Positions 1 through 6,788 of a DNA stretch of 11,440 nucleotides are shown here, in pieces; the first letter of the stretch is position 1; each line of letters starts with the position of its first letter. A program made the translations under genes and the position numbers. This DNA is from Intestinibacter sp034113885 (GTDB taxonomy: Bacteria > Bacillota > Clostridia > Peptostreptococcales > Peptostreptococcaceae), in contig NZ_JAXEWM010000196.1 in NCBI RefSeq assembly GCF_034113885.1, positions 1 through 11,440 on the forward strand, read 5' to 3'. A model generated the notes under the pieces. That model was not told where the DNA came from and did no database searches. It saw nothing but the letters and a program-made list of their open reading frames with translations.

Positions 1-614
1 TCTGCATTTCTGTCCCTCATAAAATCCATGATCATTTTGTGATCCTTCAAAGTAAGCTCTGTCGCCTTTTCGTACTGTTTAGACAATATTACGCTCTCAT
101 TTATAGCCTTACTTATAATAGGAACTAATTCCTTCATAAAGGAATTTCTGCTAGCCTTTGCTATTGCATTATGAAATAGCTGCTCTGCCTCTGTTCGGTC
201 CTCATCGTTTTGTATTTTATTTTCTATTATTTGTCCATAATTTAGTATTTTTTCGATTTCGTTGTCACTAGCCCTCTTTGCGGCATAATAAGCTGCCATC
301 GGCTCTATTATCAACCTCATTTCTAATAAATCTGCTAAATCAGAATTGCTTCCTTTTAAATTACCCAAAGTAAAATTGTCTACCTCATCGCTTTTTACAA
401 AAGTACCCTTTCCTCTTTTTATTTCAACTATATCCTGTAAAACTAACATCTTTATAGCCTCTCTCAATGTCGTTCTGCTTACATTTAAGAGTGATGATAG
501 TTCGTTTTCATTTGGTAATTTATCACCTACTTTAAACTTTTTCTGAACTGTTATCATATCTAAAATCTCGTCAGCAGCCTGATCTGACAGAGATTGTGAT
601 CTGTTGTATTCCAT
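1..614 (-). CDS. GntR-family transcriptional regulator, FadR/FCD subfamily (C-terminus cut by window edge)
   Basis: Translating the minus strand from the ATG at 612-614 gives 204 open codons running off the left edge. An AAGGAG ribosome binding site (621-628) sits 6 nt upstream. Residues 1-75 form a winged helix-turn-helix: the GDKLPNENELSSLLNVSRTT stretch (30-49) and the LREAIKML recognition region, ending in the wing KRGKGTFV (66-73). From about residue 92 the chain is an all-helical FCD ligand domain: LLEMRLIIEP (96-105), EQLFHNAIAKASRN (144-157) and LKDHKMIMDF (189-198). FCD domains usually bind small organic acids, often through a metal held by Asp and His. Here H148 and H192 are present, with Glu144 where Asp is common. 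Family members are about 220-240 residues, so 20-35 residues are probably missing. It is divergent from ilvD, and such regulators usually control the divergent operon and themselves. The ligand cannot be told from sequence. Confidence 0.93.
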   Translation of the reverse strand, partial: MEYNRSQSLSDQAADEILDMITVQKKFKVGDKLPNENELSSLLNVSRTTLREAIKMLVLQDIVEIKRGKGTFVKSDEVDNFTLGNLKGSNSDLADLLEMRLIIEPMAAYYAAKRASDNEIEKILNYGQIIENKIQNDEDRTEAEQLFHNAIAKASRNSFMKELVPIISKAINESVILSKQYEKATELTLKDHKMIMDFMRDRNA

Positions 615-691
615 AATTTTAACTCCTTAGCTATATTATTGTCTTTATTTTTAATTTTATTCATTGTTTTCCAATTTTTATTTATTTTTTA

Positions 692-720
692 TTGACATCA
701 TATGTTAAATATATTAGTAT
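692..720 (+). promoter_or_regulatory. Sigma-A-type promoter of ilvD
   Basis: A perfect -35 box TTGACA (692-697) is followed after exactly 17 nt by TAGTAT (715-720), a 4/6 match to the -10 consensus that keeps the key TA...AT positions. Transcription would start near 727, giving an untranslated leader of about 145 nt before the ilvD start codon. No better pair was found by eye between here and the gene. Operator-like repeats overlap both boxes, so this promoter is probably regulated. Confidence 0.6.
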
Positions 721-769
721 GATGTTATATAATTTATAAAGAAATAATACATCATAATATTGCTAATAT
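692..769. repeat. Operator-like repeat cluster over the ilvD promoter
   Basis: The 8-mer ACATCATA occurs at 695-702 and 749-756, and as its exact reverse complement TATGATGT at 718-725. The first copy overlaps the -35 box, the second runs from the end of the -10 box to about the transcription start, and the third lies just downstream. The first copy is also the core of an imperfect 17-bp palindrome at 692-708 (ACAT-cat-ATGT with outer TT/AA). A further short palindrome, ATATT-gct-AATAT, lies at 757-769. Position and symmetry fit binding sites for the divergent FadR-type regulator, but that link is inferred. Confidence 0.45.
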
Positions 770-772
770 CAA

Positions 773-794
773 GGGGTTTTAAAATAAAAACCTT
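773..794 (+). other. Small hairpin in the ilvD 5' leader
   Basis: GGGGTTTT (773-780) can pair with AAAAACCTT bases (787-794) to give an 8-bp stem with two G-U pairs and a six-base A-rich loop. No T run follows it, so it is not an intrinsic terminator. It could stabilise or shape the roughly 145-nt leader. In DNA this AT-rich, a stem of this size can arise by chance. Confidence 0.25.
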
Positions 795-872
795 CATTAT
801 AAGTTATATAAATTTGAATTAAAAAAATTTAACATTGAATGAATATTTTTCGATTATAGGGGGATAATAGAA

Positions 873-2540
873 ATGAAAAGTGATGCAGTAAGAAAAGGGA
901 TGCAACAAGCACCTCATCGTTCATTATTTAATGCTTTAGGACACACAGAAGAAGAAATGAAAAAACCTTTAATAGGTATAGTAAGCTCTTACAACGAAAT
1001 AGTTCCAGGTCATATGAACCTAGACAAAATAGTAGAAGCAGTTAAGCTTGGAGTAGCAATGGCAGGAGGAACTCCTGTAGTATTCCCAGCTATAGCGGTT
1101 TGCGACGGTATAGCAATGGGACATATAGGTATGAAATACTCATTAGTGACTAGAGACTTAATAGCTGACTCTACTGAATGTATGGCTATAGCTCACCAAT
1201 TCGACGGATTAGTTATGGTTCCTAACTGTGACAAGAACGTTCCAGGACTTTTAATGGCAGCTGCTAGAGTTAACGTTCCAACAATATTTGTAAGTGGTGG
1301 ACCAATGCTTGCTGGTCGTGTTAAAGGTGAAAAGAGAAGCTTATCTAGTATGTTTGAAGCAGTAGGTTCTTACGCTGCTGGAACTATGGATGAAGCAGAT
1401 GTTTTAGAATTCGAAAACAAGGTTTGTCCAACTTGTGGTTCATGCTCAGGAATGTACACTGCAAACAGTATGAACTGCTTAACTGAAGCTCTAGGAATGG
1501 GTCTTCAAGGAAACGGAACTATTCCAGCTGTTTACTCAGAAAGAATAAAACTTGCTAAGCATGCAGGTATGAAAATAATGGAATTAGTTGAAAAAGACAT
1601 AAAACCAAGAGATATAATGACTGAAAAAGCATTCCAAAATGCATTAACAGTAGATATGGCTTTAGGTTGCTCAACTAACTCAATGCTACATTTACCAGCT
1701 ATAGCAAATGAAGCTGGTGTTGAATTAAACGTAGACATAGCTAACCAAATAAGTTCAAAAACTCCTAACCTTTGCCATCTAGCTCCAGCTGGATACACTT
1801 ATATGGAAGACTTAAACGAAGCTGGTGGAGTTTACGCAGTTATGAACGAATTAACTAAGAAAAATTTACTTAACCTAGATATAATAACTGTTACAGGAAA
1901 AACTGTTGGCGAAAACATAGCTAACTGTGTAAATAGAAACCCTGAAACAATAAGACCAATAGACAATCCATACTCTGAAACTGGCGGTATAGCAGTTCTT
2001 AAAGGTAACCTAGCTCCAGATTCTGGTATAGTTAAACAATCTGCTGTAGTTCCTGAAATGCTAGTTCACGAAGGACCTGCTAGAGTATTCGATTGCGAAG
2101 AAGATGCAATAGCTGCTATAAAAGGTGGCAAAATAGTTGCTGGTGACGTTGTAGTTATCAGATACGAAGGACCTAAGGGTGGACCTGGTATGAGAGAAAT
2201 GCTAAATCCAACTTCTGCAATAGCTGGTATGGGACTTGGATCAAGTGTCGCTCTTATAACTGACGGTCGTTTCTCTGGAGCATCTAGAGGGGCATCAATC
2301 GGACACGTTTCTCCAGAAGCAGCAGTAGGTGGACCTATAGCTCTAGTTGAAGAAGGAGATATAATCAAGATAAACATCAAAGAAAAAACTCTAGACTTCG
2401 TAGTTTCTGATGAAGAATTAGCTAGAAGAAAAGCTGCTTGGACTCCAAGAGAACCAAAAGTAACTACTGGTTACTTAGCAAGATATGCTTCTATGGTTAC
2501 ATCAGGAGACAAAGGTGCAGTTTTAAAGGTAAATAAATAA
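873..2540 (+). CDS. ilvD: Dihydroxy-acid dehydratase (IlvD/Edd family)
   Basis: A 555-residue cytosolic iron-sulfur dehydratase. The family enzyme converts 2,3-dihydroxy-isovalerate (or 3-methylvalerate) to the 2-oxo acid, the third common step of valine, isoleucine and leucine synthesis. Landmarks are VPGHMNL (44-50), CDGIAMGH (77-84), VPNCDKNVPG with probable cluster ligand C119 (116-125), CPTCGSCSGMYTANSM (185-200), ALGCSTNSMLHLPAIA (263-278), GPKGGPGMREM (433-443) and TDGRFSGASRG (463-473). S468 lies where the catalytic serine is expected. The region around residue 46 reads PGH, as in E. coli-type oxygen-sensitive [4Fe-4S] enzymes, not PCN as in [2Fe-2S] forms. The length fits the shorter class of about 550-560 residues. 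The GGGGG ribosome binding site (859-863) lies 9 nt before the ATG. No ilvB, ilvN or ilvC is in view, so a related hydroxy- or sugar-acid dehydratase role remains possible. Asn codons favour AAC, suggesting high expression. Confidence 0.93.
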   Translation: MKSDAVRKGMQQAPHRSLFNALGHTEEEMKKPLIGIVSSYNEIVPGHMNLDKIVEAVKLGVAMAGGTPVVFPAIAVCDGIAMGHIGMKYSLVTRDLIADSTECMAIAHQFDGLVMVPNCDKNVPGLLMAAARVNVPTIFVSGGPMLAGRVKGEKRSLSSMFEAVGSYAAGTMDEADVLEFENKVCPTCGSCSGMYTANSMNCLTEALGMGLQGNGTIPAVYSERIKLAKHAGMKIMELVEKDIKPRDIMTEKAFQNALTVDMALGCSTNSMLHLPAIANEAGVELNVDIANQISSKTPNLCHLAPAGYTYMEDLNEAGGVYAVMNELTKKNLLNLDIITVTGKTVGENIANCVNRNPETIRPIDNPYSETGGIAVLKGNLAPDSGIVKQSAVVPEMLVHEGPARVFDCEEDAIAAIKGGKIVAGDVVVIRYEGPKGGPGMREMLNPTSAIAGMGLGSSVALITDGRFSGASRGASIGHVSPEAAVGGPIALVEEGDIIKINIKEKTLDFVVSDEELARRKAAWTPREPKVTTGYLARYASMVTSGDKGAVLKVNK

Positions 2541-2561
2541 GTTTAATTTTCACATACAATT

Positions 2562-2586
2562 AAGGCTAGGTCTTTGACTTAGCCTT
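2562..2586 (+). terminator. Hairpin after ilvD, weak terminator
   Basis: AAGGCTAGGTC (2562-2572) pairs with GACTTAGCCTT (2576-2586) around a TTT loop, an 11-bp stem with one G-U pair, 21 nt after the ilvD stop codon. The following bases (ATTAATTATGTATTC) are T-rich but not a clean T run. Termination may therefore be partial, allowing read-through into the downstream permease. Confidence 0.6.
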
Positions 2587-2714
2587 ATTAATTATGTATT
2601 CTTATTATACAAATTTAATATACTACGAATTAAAATTATATATTATAATATTAAGTGAAATAGTTTTATTAAAACGTATATTTAATTTAAAATAACATAC
2701 GATCGGAGGGCTTT

Positions 2715-3653
2715 ATGGAAAATTTAATTTTATCATTTAATGTCGTAGCGCCGTTATTTTTCATGATGGTTCTAGGATATTTTCTAAAATACATAAAAAT
2801 GTATGATCAACACACCTTGGATATTATGAACAAGGTTGTTTTCAAGGTATTTTTACCAGTACTATTATTCTACAACGTTTATACAACTGATTTAGGAGAA
2901 GCGTTTGATGTTAAATTAATTTTATATGCTGCATCAGGAGTAATTATTTTATTCCTTTTACTATTACTAATTGTTCCTCGTTTAGAAAAAGAAAACTCAA
3001 AACGTGGAGTTCTAATTCAAGGCGTGTTCCGTAGTAATTTCGTAATATTTGGTATACCAGTTGCGACTTCAATCTACGGCGAAGGAAACGTCGGTACTAC
3101 TGCTATGCTTATCGCGACAATAGTCCCTTTATTCAATGTACTAGCCGTTATATCACTTGAAATATTCAGAGATTCTCAAATAAACGTCAAAAAAATAGCT
3201 AAAGGAGTAATAACTAATCCGCTTATAATAGGAGCTGTAATAGGGATAATTTTCCTTCTTATAGGGATCCAACTTCCAACTTCTGTACTATCAACAGTTA
3301 AGGATATCTCAAAAATAGCTACTCCTTTAGGGTTAATATTACTAGGTGCATCATTCTCCTTCTCTGATATTAAAAAATACCTAAACGAAACTATAATTAT
3401 AGTCATAGTCAAATTAATTTTAGTTCCCTCAATTATGGTTCCACTTAGTGTTTACCTAGGATTCAGAGGAATTGCTCTACTTACTTTGACAATTATATAC
3501 GGAGCTCCTACAGGTGTTTCTACATTCCAAATGGCTAAGCAAATGGACGGGGACAGTGATTTAGCCGCACAGCTTATAGTATTTACATCTTTCTTCTGTA
3601 TAATCACTATGTTCATTTGGATTTATATATTGAAGAGTATGGCACTTATCTAA
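2715..3653 (+). CDS. AEC-family permease (auxin efflux carrier / malate permease-like)
   Basis: A 312-residue integral membrane protein with about ten hydrophobic segments, for example 10-28, 42-58, 67-87, 128-148, 166-186, 204-214, 226-246, 252-266 and 284-307. Family landmarks are FRSNFVIFGIPVATSIYG (105-122), TPLGLILLGASFSF (203-216) and YGAPTGVSTFQMAKQMDGD (262-280). The last resembles the conserved C-terminal half of PF03547 transporters, which have been linked to malate, malonate and other small organic anions as well as auxin. Substrate and direction cannot be read from sequence. A GGAGGG ribosome binding site (2705-2710) precedes the ATG by 4 nt. It lies 174 bp downstream of ilvD, past a weak terminator, so it may be read partly from the ilvD promoter. 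No convincing promoter of its own was seen in the AT-rich gap. The context suggests transport of an acid related to the dehydratase substrate or product. Confidence 0.88.
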   Translation: MENLILSFNVVAPLFFMMVLGYFLKYIKMYDQHTLDIMNKVVFKVFLPVLLFYNVYTTDLGEAFDVKLILYAASGVIILFLLLLLIVPRLEKENSKRGVLIQGVFRSNFVIFGIPVATSIYGEGNVGTTAMLIATIVPLFNVLAVISLEIFRDSQINVKKIAKGVITNPLIIGAVIGIIFLLIGIQLPTSVLSTVKDISKIATPLGLILLGASFSFSDIKKYLNETIIIVIVKLILVPSIMVPLSVYLGFRGIALLTLTIIYGAPTGVSTFQMAKQMDGDSDLAAQLIVFTSFFCIITMFIWIYILKSMALI

Positions 3654-3656
3654 AGC

Positions 3657-3700
3657 AAAAAGTCTTCCAGGATTTTGTCCTAGAAGACTTTTTTTATTTT
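3657..3700. terminator. Bidirectional intrinsic terminator between the permease and secG
   Basis: AAGTCTTCCAGGA (3660-3672) pairs with TCCTAGAAGACTT (3678-3690) around a five-base loop, with a single C/A mismatch. On the plus strand the stem is followed by a run of T residues (3691-3700), closing the permease gene. On the minus strand the same stem is followed by TTTTTGC, so it can also stop transcription coming from secG. The two genes converge here. Confidence 0.85.
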
Positions 3701-3756
3701 AAAAACTAAATTCAATCTTTAAATTTTTATTAAATGATGGCCAGTCATCTAATTTA

Positions 3757-3996
3757 CTATTTGTTTATTACTACTAATGCTAATGCATTAAGGAAAAATA
3801 ATACTGAGAATATTTTAGTTGATTTTAAAAGAAATGCTTGTTTTCCTTTTGGTTTAAAATAAGCTTGTGTTTCAACATCTTCTCCTGCTCCACTGAAATC
3901 AGAAGAGAAGTTTCCTTTTCCTTCTTGAGGCATTATAACTAATAGTAAAAGTACTGATAGTACTATTTGTACACCCATTAAAATATTATTAAGCAT
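3757..3996 (-). CDS. secG: Preprotein translocase subunit SecG
   Basis: A 79-residue membrane protein with the SecG layout: a first transmembrane helix (about 5-22), a cytoplasmic loop beginning MPQEGKGNFSSDFSGAGED (22-40), and a second helix (about 60-77). The loop matches the conserved Q-x-GKG...G pattern of the family. SecG is the auxiliary subunit of the SecYEG channel and assists SecA-driven export. A GGAGGG ribosome binding site (4002-4007) precedes the ATG by 5 nt. It is the last gene of the minus-strand block, 123 bp after the glycerate kinase, and probably has its own promoter in that gap. From memory, secG follows eno directly in relatives such as C. difficile, so the MATE and glycerate kinase genes between them here look like an addition. 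Confidence 0.93.
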   Translation of the reverse strand: MLNNILMGVQIVLSVLLLLVIMPQEGKGNFSSDFSGAGEDVETQAYFKPKGKQAFLLKSTKIFSVLFFLNALALVVINK

Positions 3997-4035
3997 GAGT
4001 ACCCTCCTATTATTTACTTGAATTATTCAACCTTT

Positions 4036-4064
4036 AGTTTATCATAATACGGCTTTTATTACAA
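4036..4064 (-). promoter_or_regulatory. Possible secG promoter
   Basis: On the minus strand TTGTAA (4059-4064) lies 17 nt before TAAACT (4036-4041), each a 4/6 match to consensus. A better -10 box, TATGAT (4041-4046), overlaps but lacks a well-spaced -35. The location, 40-70 bp upstream of the secG start, is sensible, but the match is modest and the region is AT-rich. Confidence 0.3.
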
Positions 4065-4119
4065 GAAATCAGCTACTTCTTTCGAAAAAATTAACAATAT
4101 AAATCTTAAATCATACGGA

Positions 4120-5241
4120 TTACCTCATTAAATTAAAAATCTGCATAGCAGTCATCTTCAAGTTAAACTTAGCGACTTCAGGCTCCATAGCCTTTTCTAA
4201 CGTCATCGGCTCATTTACTATAGAAAATACCGCATCTATACCATGTTGATTCGCCTTATAAGCGTCATTTGTCAGAGATCCTCCTAGACCTATGACCTTT
4301 TTAGAATATTTCTTAGCTAGCTTAGCGACACCTATAGGAGCCTTCCCCATTATAGTCTGAGCATCTAGTCTACCTTCTCCTGTAACAACTACATCAGCGT
4401 CCTTTATATCCTCTTCTAAATTGATCTCCTTCAAAATTATATCTATGCCTGATTCTAATTTTCCACCTAAAAAAGTCATAAATCCATATCCTAGTCCGCC
4501 GGCAGCCCCTGCTCCTGGGGTATTTTCATATGTATTATTTACAACTTTGCTTAAATTTATAAGCCCATCGTCTAAAATTTTCACTATTTCTTCTGTAGCT
4601 CCTTTTTGTGGACCGTAAATATAACTCGCCCCATTTTTACCATATAATGGGTTATCCACATCACACGCCACCTTGAAGCTACATTCTGATAGCTCTTTTA
4701 AAGCTTCTGTATCATCTATTCTGTGGATTTTACTTAAAATTTGACCTCCAAGTCCCAGTAAATTTCCATCAACATCATAAAATTTATACCCCAAAGCCTG
4801 CATCATTCCTACACCAGCGTCATTTGTAGCACTTCCACCAATTCCTACGATAAAGCTTCTACATCCCCTGTGTATAGCATCCTTTATTATTTCTCCAACT
4901 CCATATGTAGTTGTGTATAAAGGGTTTCTCTCTTGTTTCGAAACTAATGTAATCCCTGCTGCCTGAGCCATTTCTATTATCGCAGTTTTTTCGCCTTCTT
5001 CTATTATTCCATATGATGCCGTAACCTTTTTATCGAGCGGACCGTGCACTTCTATTTTGTATTTAGTTCCCTTCATACCTTCGACTAAAGCCTCTATAGT
5101 CCCCTCTCCTCCATCTGCAAGGGGCTTGACAAGTACCTCTGCATCTGGACAAGCCTTGAGAACACCCTCTTTTATAGCATTTCCTGCATCTACAGAGCTC
5201 AAGCTTCCTTTAAGTGAATCTATCGCTACTACAACCTTCAT
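4120..5241 (-). CDS. Glycerate kinase, class I (GlxK/GarK type)
   Basis: A 373-residue soluble kinase of the PF02595 family that phosphorylates D-glycerate with ATP. Class I members usually give 2-phosphoglycerate. Conserved segments are MKVVVAIDSLKGSLSS (1-16), PLADGGEGTIEAL (40-52), GIGGSATNDAGVGMMQALG (133-151), CDVDNPLYGKNGASYIYGPQ (193-212), PGAGAAGGLGYGF (242-254) and VTGEGRLDAQT (286-296). I chose the ATG at 5239-5241 because the family begins with this MKVVVAIDS segment and a GGGGGA site lies about 8 nt upstream. An in-frame ATG at 5272-5274 has its own GGAGG site and would add 11 residues (MHESNVKGEDY). The gene follows the MATE gene by 56 nt (23 nt from the upstream ATG), so the two are very probably co-transcribed. 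Its product would be the substrate of the enolase encoded upstream. Confidence 0.92.
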   Translation of the reverse strand: MKVVVAIDSLKGSLSSVDAGNAIKEGVLKACPDAEVLVKPLADGGEGTIEALVEGMKGTKYKIEVHGPLDKKVTASYGIIEEGEKTAIIEMAQAAGITLVSKQERNPLYTTTYGVGEIIKDAIHRGCRSFIVGIGGSATNDAGVGMMQALGYKFYDVDGNLLGLGGQILSKIHRIDDTEALKELSECSFKVACDVDNPLYGKNGASYIYGPQKGATEEIVKILDDGLINLSKVVNNTYENTPGAGAAGGLGYGFMTFLGGKLESGIDIILKEINLEEDIKDADVVVTGEGRLDAQTIMGKAPIGVAKLAKKYSKKVIGLGGSLTNDAYKANQHGIDAVFSIVNEPMTLEKAMEPEVAKFNLKMTAMQIFNLMR

Positions 5242-5297
5242 GTAATCTTCCCCCTTAACATTACTTTCATGCAAATATATCCTCCATCAATATAACT

Positions 5298-6650
5298 CTA
5301 ATGCCAATACAGCTTCCATCTTCCACTCAAATATCTCCATTCAAATAAAATACCTCTGACTACCCAATCTATAACCATAGCAATCCAAACACCGAATAAA
5401 CCAAATCCCATATATCTTCCTATAACATAGCTAAATCCAACTCTAAATATCCACATCGAAAATACGCTCACATACATACAGAATTTAACATCATTAGATG
5501 CTCTAAGTGTGCTAGGCAACAAAAATGAAAATGGCCAGCTTACTATACCCCAAATACATGTAAATACCAAAATCTGTCTCGCCATTGCCGCTGTTTCATC
5601 TGATAAATTATACAGCTCTAATATTTTTCCCATAGCTAAAAGTATAACTACACTTGTGACTATTATACTTGCATATGCGATCAAGGTCATTTTCTTAGTG
5701 TAATATCTAGTTTGATATTCATCATTTGCACCTACACATTGCGATATTACCGCCAAATTCGCCTGCACTATAGCCATCCCAGGTGCTACTTGGAACACAC
5801 CTATTGCGTTACCAACAGCATTTGCAGCGATTGAAGCAGTCCCAAAGCTCGCCACTAAATTTAAAACTATAAGCTTTCCAAATTGGAACATTCCATTTTC
5901 AAGGCTGTTTGGAATACCTATATACAATATTTTCTTAATCATATTCTTATTAAAACGAGTGCATATTTTCTCTGATAAATGAATTTGCAATTCGCTGTTT
6001 CTTATGAGATAAACTGCTATTACAGCCGCTAAAACTCTAGATAAAGTCGTCGGAATCGCAGCCCCAGCTATACCTATCTTCAATCCATATATCAAAAGAG
6101 CATTTCCAACAAAATTGACTGTATTCATTAGTATAGATATTTTCATAGTTATCTTAGAATTTCCCATAGCTCTAAATAAAGCCGCCGCTCCATTGTAAAT
6201 TCCTATAAATGGAATTGATAAGAAAACTATCATTAAATATGTACTAGCATTGCTCATAACATCTGGTTCAAGATGCCCAAATACCTTATGAAGAATAAAA
6301 TACTTAAGTATATAGCAAACAGCCATCACAACAATTGAGCTAACTGTTATAAACAGTATCAACTGATCCGCGGCCTCACAGGATTTCTTTTCATTTTTCT
6401 GACCTAAATACTGACCTGCTACAACAGCTCCACCAGTCCCAAGCGCCACGAAAATCTGAGTTATTAATATAACAATATTATCTACTAACGAAACCGCCGA
6501 AACAGCAGCCTCTCCTACACTCGCTATCATAATCGAGTCGACCAATCCAACTGTAATCAAAAGCAATTGCTCCACCACAAGCGGCAATATCAGCTTCTTC
6601 AAGTCGGAATTTGAAAACATATATTTTATATCTCTTTGCTGTACCTCCAC
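5298..6650 (-). CDS. MATE-family multidrug/metabolite exporter
   Basis: A protein of about 450 residues with roughly twelve hydrophobic helices in two homologous halves, the layout of MATE transporters. Recognisable pieces, numbered from the GTG start, are the first helix LILPLVVEQLLLITVGLVDSI (about 20-40), GQYLGQKNEKKSCEAADQLI (about 80-99), ALFRAMGNSKITMKISI (about 160-176) and IGIPNSLENGMFQFGKL in the second half (from about 244). The family exports cationic drugs or metabolites by Na+ or H+ antiport; the substrate here is unknown. The GTG at 6648-6650 is preferred because an AGGGAG site (6658-6663) lies 7 nt upstream. A TTG one codon earlier (6651-6653) is only 4 nt from that site, and an ATG 11 codons later has no close site. 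A terminator and a candidate promoter lie between eno and this gene, so it probably starts a separate transcript with the glycerate kinase. Confidence 0.9.
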   Translation of the reverse strand: MEVQQRDIKYMFSNSDLKKLILPLVVEQLLLITVGLVDSIMIASVGEAAVSAVSLVDNIVILITQIFVALGTGGAVVAGQYLGQKNEKKSCEAADQLILFITVSSIVVMAVCYILKYFILHKVFGHLEPDVMSNASTYLMIVFLSIPFIGIYNGAAALFRAMGNSKITMKISILMNTVNFVGNALLIYGLKIGIAGAAIPTTLSRVLAAVIAVYLIRNSELQIHLSEKICTRFNKNMIKKILYIGIPNSLENGMFQFGKLIVLNLVASFGTASIAANAVGNAIGVFQVAPGMAIVQANLAVISQCVGANDEYQTRYYTKKMTLIAYASIIVTSVVILLAMGKILELYNLSDETAAMARQILVFTCIWGIVSWPFSFLLPSTLRASNDVKFCMYVSVFSMWIFRVGFSYVIGRYMGFGLFGVWIAMVIDWVVRGILFEWRYLSGRWKLYWH

Positions 6651-6687
6651 CAAATCACTCCCTATTTCAAATATTTCATATAATATA

Positions 6688-6717
6688 ATAATACACTAAA
6701 AAGCTACTATAATACAA
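6688..6717 (-). promoter_or_regulatory. Candidate promoter of the MATE-glycerate kinase unit
   Basis: On the minus strand TTGTAT (6712-6717) is followed after 18 nt by TATTAT (6688-6693), a 5/6 match to the -10 consensus. It lies just downstream of the eno terminator and about 40 bp before the MATE start codon. Several overlapping TAT-rich hexamers make the exact -10 uncertain. Confidence 0.45.
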
Positions 6718-6727
6718 TTTTTAAACA

Positions 6728-6772
6728 TAATAAAAAGACTGCCTAAAATGATAGCTCACCTTAAGCAGTCTT
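6728..6772 (-). terminator. Intrinsic terminator after eno
   Basis: On the minus strand AAGACTGC (6772-6765) pairs with GCAGTCTT (6742-6735). The stem continues inward as TTAAGGTGA with TCATTTTAG, including three G-U pairs, for about 17 bp closed by a four-base loop. TTTTTATTAT follows. It begins 17 nt after the enolase stop codon, so it ends the glycolytic transcript before the MATE gene. Confidence 0.85.
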
Positions 6773-6788
6773 CCTATTCATAAATAAA

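Noticed and set aside
346..546. Plus-strand open frame of 66 codons
   Set aside because: It lies opposite the FadR-type regulator coding sequence, has no family resemblance and is explained as a shadow of that gene.
727..872. T-box leader for ilvD
   Set aside because: Branched-chain genes in Firmicutes often have one, but there is no AGGGTGGNACCGCG-like box, no antiterminator and no terminator with a T run in this leader.
3732..3751. GATG/CATC hairpin after secG as its terminator
   Set aside because: Only four base pairs can form. The stronger bidirectional hairpin at 3660-3690 is a better candidate.
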